Below are positions 16,158-18,906 of a stretch of 18,906 bases of DNA, in pieces. Position 1 is the first letter of the stretch. Each line of letters opens with the position of its first letter. This DNA comes from JBBAEA01 sp041656175. Lineage in GTDB: Bacteria > Myxococcota_A > Bradymonadia > UBA4248. Position numbers and translations under genes: made by a program. The notes beneath the pieces were generated by a model. That model was not told the DNA's origin and did not search any database. It saw only the letters and a program-made list of their open reading frames with translations. Where the stretch lies: the NCBI GenBank assembly GCA_041656175.1, contig JBBAEA010000068.1, positions 1-18,906 on the forward strand, given 5' to 3'.

Positions 16158-16299
16158 GGAGCGCAAGAACAGCTGAAGAAAACGCTTAGAATCGCATTTT
16201 ATGCGACGGTTCGGCGAACAGCCTAGACGTCGCATAAAAAAATTCGATTCTTTCCGAATTTTGAAGGAAGCTAGCGCGTAGGGGGCGACTAAGCCCCCT
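16158..16299 (+). repeat. GGAG/GTAG-headed structured element B (142 nt, two hairpins)
   Basis: GGAG (16158-16161) starts a long hairpin: GCGCAAG (16161-16167) pairs with CTAGCGC (16271-16277, one mismatch), AGAATCG (16188-16194) with CGATTCT (16245-16251), and a perfect 12-bp stem TTTTATGCGACG/CGTCGCATAAAA joins 16197-16208 to 16228-16239. GTAG (16278-16281) then heads AGGGGGC/GCCCCCT with a 6-nt loop (16280-16299). Every landmark is offset from element A by exactly 15316. The inner stem sequence is different. It lies 18 nt past the DUF2997 stop on the transcribed strand and carries no T-run there. Confidence 0.7.
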
Positions 16300-16317
16300 C
16301 GCAGAGGGTTATGTTGC

Positions 16318-16533
16318 TTATTCTTCGTCAGCGCCGCCTACACTGACGGTTGTTTGCGCAACTTCCTCGGTTTGGTAATACTCGGAGGTGTATGTTCGGT
16401 TGGTAACGATTCCTAGGGCTTCTTCGATTTCTCGTGTCAATTCTGTGCAGCTTGAACCGCTGACGCCTTTGACTTCGATTCCGATGGAGCCATCGGGATT
16501 GATGGTGAACTCAATTTCTTGTTTTACTGCCAT
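16318..16533 (-). CDS. DUF2997-family small protein
   Basis: This 71-aa protein has the DUF2997 pattern: IEFTINPDGSIGIEVKGVSGSSCTELT, then a helix (EIEEALG) and a C-terminal YYQTEE. The family is small and uncharacterised; in cyanobacteria it sits beside Ycf35/DUF1257 genes (family knowledge). Its ATG overlaps the DUF1257 stop by 10 nt with only a weak ribosome site, so translation is probably coupled. It is the last gene of the operon and is followed by element B. Its role is unknown. Confidence 0.85.
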   Translation of the reverse strand: MAVKQEIEFTINPDGSIGIEVKGVSGSSCTELTREIEEALGIVTNRTYTSEYYQTEEVAQTTVSVGGADEE

Positions 16534-16919
16534 TTTCGCACCGTTAGGGTTATGACGTTATCTTGTTTTTGCTCTTCCATATCGAGGGTATATCCCTTCT
16601 TTTTGACTTCTTTGAGTACCTTATGGTAGGCGTAACGCTGTTGTACTTGGTTGACGAATTGTTGTTCGGTGACACCGCGTGTTGCTTCGACGCCCCACCA
16701 GTCTGCGAGTAATTCGCAGCCGTTGACACCGAGTTTGATTCCGACGTCGTATTTTCCACTAACTTTGATGGCGATGTCGGCTTTTTCAAGTTGTTGGTTG
16801 TATCCACGAACGTTAACGCCTTCCTCGGCGTGCGTATACTCGTATCCGAGGTCATCGAGTGCTTCCAGGATGCACGCGAGGTCGTTCATTTGTGTTTCAA
16901 CCGTAGAGAAATGGCTCAT
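16524..16919 (-). CDS. DUF1257 / Ycf35-like protein
   Basis: This 131-aa protein begins MSHFSTVETQMNDLACILEAL, the characteristic Ycf35/DUF1257 start, followed by LEDLGYEY-like and KYDVGIKLGVNG segments and a conserved DWWGVE. The family is encoded in some plastid genomes and in cyanobacteria; its biochemical role is not established. AAGGAG 5 nt upstream supports the start; the ATPase stop codon overlaps that site (10-nt gap). It overlaps DUF2997 by 10 nt. Position between a Ycf46-like ATPase and DUF2997 suggests that the three products act together. Confidence 0.88.
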   Translation of the reverse strand: MSHFSTVETQMNDLACILEALDDLGYEYTHAEEGVNVRGYNQQLEKADIAIKVSGKYDVGIKLGVNGCELLADWWGVEATRGVTEQQFVNQVQQRYAYHKVLKEVKKKGYTLDMEEQKQDNVITLTVRKWQ

Positions 16920-16929
16920 GCTAACTCCT

Positions 16930-18483
16930 TTACATTTCTAGGTGACGGATTTGTTTATCTTCAAGCTCCGAGGCTTCCTCGTCAAGGCTTGCCTTTCGAG
17001 CGCGGCTCTTAGCCCAGTCTCGCATGTAGTCGATGCGCTCCTTCATTTGGTAGCTAAGAGGTATGATTTCGTTGCAAGATCGAATGACACCGTCGGTATC
17101 GATATCGCGTTTTGCCTCAAAGGCGTCGAATAGTGCAGAGACGATGGCTTGTTCAATCTCGGAGCCAGAGAAGCCTTGTGTGGCGGCAACGATTTTGTCG
17201 ATATCGAAGTCTGCAATTTTTCGGTTCTTCTTGATGATATGGATTTCGACGATAGTTTTTCGTTCGATGGGGCTTGGGAGATCGACGAAGAAGATTTCAT
17301 CAAATCGCCCTTTTCGCAGTAATTCTGGCGGTAGCATAGAGACGTCATTGGCGGTCGCCATGACGAAGACGGGTGAGGTTTTTTCTTGCAGCCAGGTGAT
17401 GAAAGAGCCAAAGACTCGGGCGGAGGTACCGCCGTCGGTTTGGCCAGAGCTTTTGGTACCCGAGAAGCCTTTTTCGAGTTCGTCCATCCACAAAACACAG
17501 GGTGCTACGGCTTCTGCGGTTTGAATGGCTTTACGCATGTTCTCTTCGGATGAACCGACGAGAGAGCTAAAGACCTTTCCGACGTCAAGTCGGAGTAGGG
17601 GCATCTTCCATAGCGCTCCTACGGCTTTGGCAGTCAAGCTCTTACCACAGCCAGGGATACCAATGAGTAGAATCCCCTTGGGAAGCGGGAGACCGAATTC
17701 TCGCGCCTTGGAGCTAAAGGCCAAGTTACGCGTTTTTAGCCAGCTTTTGAGTATTTCCAAGCCGCCGATGTCACGTAGTTTAAGGTCGGATTGGTAGAAC
17801 TCGAGAATACCGCTTTTTCGGATAATCGTTTTCTTCTCTTCGATAATGGTGTCAATATCGAAGTCTTTGGTGATGATCAAACTCTTTGAGAAGACGTTTG
17901 CGGCTTCTTCTGCTGTTAGCCCAAGTGCTGCTTCAACGACGCGTTCGCGGTAGTAGGGGTCGTTGCGAACTTGTTGACACATCTCATCGGGGACGCTCTT
18001 GAGTACTTGCAGTATGATGTCGTTAATGACAACGCGCCCTGGCAGCTCAAAGTCGATGACGTTAATTTCTTTTTCGAGTTCAGCGGGTAATTTAAGTATG
18101 GGGCTTAGTAGCAGTACGTGTTTTTTAAACTTGCCAACTTTAAATTCCTTGGATAAATCCCGCAATCTCCGCGTAACTTGGGGGTCGCTGAGGTAGGGGT
18201 GGAAGTCGCGTAAGATGAATAGCGCGTTATTTTCGTAGCGATAGATGTGTTCCATCGCTCTTTGTGGGTCGCGGATATCGTTGAACGTGTCGCCGTCTCC
18301 ACCTTGGAACCCTTCAGTGCAGGACCACGTAACAAAGCGTCGCTCTCTACGTTGGCAGATCTTTCGCAGACTTGCCTCGACACGGCCCTCCTCTGTCGAT
18401 GATACATAGATGAGCGGATAGCGCGCGCGAATCAAGAATTCAATTTCCTCTTCGGAGGAAACCACGGGACGCATACCTTCCAT
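16930..18483 (-). CDS. Ycf46-like AAA+ ATPase
   Basis: This 517-aa protein has an N-terminal domain of about 230 residues typical of Ycf46 (EEEIEFLIRARYPLIYVSSTEE near the start) and a C-terminal AAA+ module. Walker A is GIPGCGKS (275-282), Walker B LWMDELE (331-337), and the second region of homology RKGRFDE (390-396) carries the arginine finger. The C-terminal part has the sensor-2 helix (GFSGSEIEQAI). It is probably a soluble hexameric remodeller. In cyanobacteria a Ycf46 protein has been linked to inorganic carbon use (recollection); no such link is shown here. AAGGG 6 nt before the ATG supports the start. It is followed closely by the DUF1257 and DUF2997 genes, and a coiled-coil protein gene ends 45 nt upstream. 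Confidence 0.93.
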   Translation of the reverse strand: MEGMRPVVSSEEEIEFLIRARYPLIYVSSTEEGRVEASLRKICQRRERRFVTWSCTEGFQGGDGDTFNDIRDPQRAMEHIYRYENNALFILRDFHPYLSDPQVTRRLRDLSKEFKVGKFKKHVLLLSPILKLPAELEKEINVIDFELPGRVVINDIILQVLKSVPDEMCQQVRNDPYYRERVVEAALGLTAEEAANVFSKSLIITKDFDIDTIIEEKKTIIRKSGILEFYQSDLKLRDIGGLEILKSWLKTRNLAFSSKAREFGLPLPKGILLIGIPGCGKSLTAKAVGALWKMPLLRLDVGKVFSSLVGSSEENMRKAIQTAEAVAPCVLWMDELEKGFSGTKSSGQTDGGTSARVFGSFITWLQEKTSPVFVMATANDVSMLPPELLRKGRFDEIFFVDLPSPIERKTIVEIHIIKKNRKIADFDIDKIVAATQGFSGSEIEQAIVSALFDAFEAKRDIDTDGVIRSCNEIIPLSYQMKERIDYMRDWAKSRARKASLDEEASELEDKQIRHLEM

Positions 18484-18528
18484 AACAAACCCTTATATGT
18501 TGAAGTTTCGTAAAACCAAAGGCTGCCA

Positions 18529-18906
18529 CTATAACAGACTTCGCAACTCTCTTAAATTTTCTTTAATATCGCCAAAGGAGTTCTGGTCAGCCTCTAGCAA
18601 GCTTGCCACTTCCTCAAATATAATGCGTGGGTCGTAGTCTTGTAAACTCGCCTCAATACGCGATCTATCGTTTGGGGGAAGTATAGAGAAGTCAATACGC
18701 ATAAAGTATCTGAAAACTCTTTGCAGGCTATGTATATGATCCTCTATAGACAATAAATTGTCTCGCCATTGGCTCACAGAATCATTAGTACTTTCATAAA
18801 CACGTTTGAGCTGATTTGCAAGCTCTGGGCTGATTGCGTGGCTATCGTCCCCAACTCTCATCGGCTCGTCGTCGAGTTTTTGCTTAAGTTCATCTCGCTC
18901 TTTGAT
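18529..18906 (-). CDS. Helical/coiled-coil protein of unknown function (5' end off window)
   Basis: The frame is open to the window edge: codons 18906-18862 read IKERDELKQKLDDEP ahead of an internal Met at 18859-18861, so the N-terminus is missing. The visible 125 residues are highly charged and helical (ELKQKL, NQLKRVYESTNDSVSQWRDN, IKENLRELRSLL), probably a coiled coil or helical bundle. There are no catalytic motifs. It ends 45 nt before the Ycf46-like ATPase gene with no terminator between, so it is probably in the same operon. Function is not recognised; an ATPase partner or adaptor is inference. Confidence 0.7.
   Translation of the reverse strand: MKERDELKQKLDDEPMRVGDDSHAISPELANQLKRVYESTNDSVSQWRDNLLSIEDHIHSLQRVFRYFMRIDFSILPPNDRSRIEASLQDYDPRIIFEEVASLLEADQNSFGDIKENLRELRSLL

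Noticed and set aside
17063..17524. 153-codon plus-strand frame (and similar plus-strand frames inside priA, hydA, hydB and the kinase)
   Set aside because: Antisense shadows of strongly supported minus-strand genes; no ribosome sites or recognisable domains.

Overview
All recognisable genes in this window lie on the minus strand, so the text reads right to left in transcription order. The gene set suggests a free-living anaerobic or facultatively anaerobic, fermentative Gram-negative bacterium. The evidence is a bifurcating-type [FeFe]-hydrogenase operon, a large Hanks-type Ser/Thr kinase fused to an ATPase and helical repeats, and several orphan proteins. The style resembles deltaproteobacterial or myxobacterial-type lineages, but this placement is inference; no rRNA or clear taxonomic marker is present.

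Right end (18906-16318): a cluster transcribed leftwards. It contains a 5'-truncated coiled-coil protein, a Ycf46-like AAA+ ATPase, a DUF1257/Ycf35-like protein and a small DUF2997 protein. The last three are tightly packed (10-nt gap, then 10-nt overlap) and look like one functional unit, best known from cyanobacteria and plastids. Next come orphan genes: a 235-aa protein of unknown function, a pentapeptide-repeat protein, a 252-aa protein with an acidic/proline-rich tail, and a small TPR protein. After these comes the 1030-aa kinase-ATPase-TPR regulator (12847-9755).

Centre (9754-8830): about 0.9 kb without a convincing gene, packed with hairpins and dispersed repeat modules. It is followed by hydC-hydB-hydA (8829-4667), encoding the NuoE-, NuoF- and catalytic subunits of an NAD(P)-linked, probably electron-bifurcating [FeFe]-hydrogenase. 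The three genes are translationally linked, with a 4-nt overlap and then a 9-nt gap. No maturase genes (hydE, hydF, hydG) are in the window.

Left end (4666-1): another repeat-bearing spacer with a classic intrinsic terminator, then a YhhN-family membrane protein and priA (17 nt apart, one operon), then a spacer with a 142-nt structured element, and finally a helical-repeat protein that runs off the left edge.

The most unusual feature is the spacers. At least five of them carry GTAG- or GGAG-headed hairpins like the REP sequences mobilised by RAYT transposases. Two spacers hold 142-nt elements with the same layout and exactly the same length, conserved ends and different but still palindromic cores. 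Another pair of spacers shares two modules in swapped order, one copy having an extra GTAG hairpin. No transposase gene is visible here.
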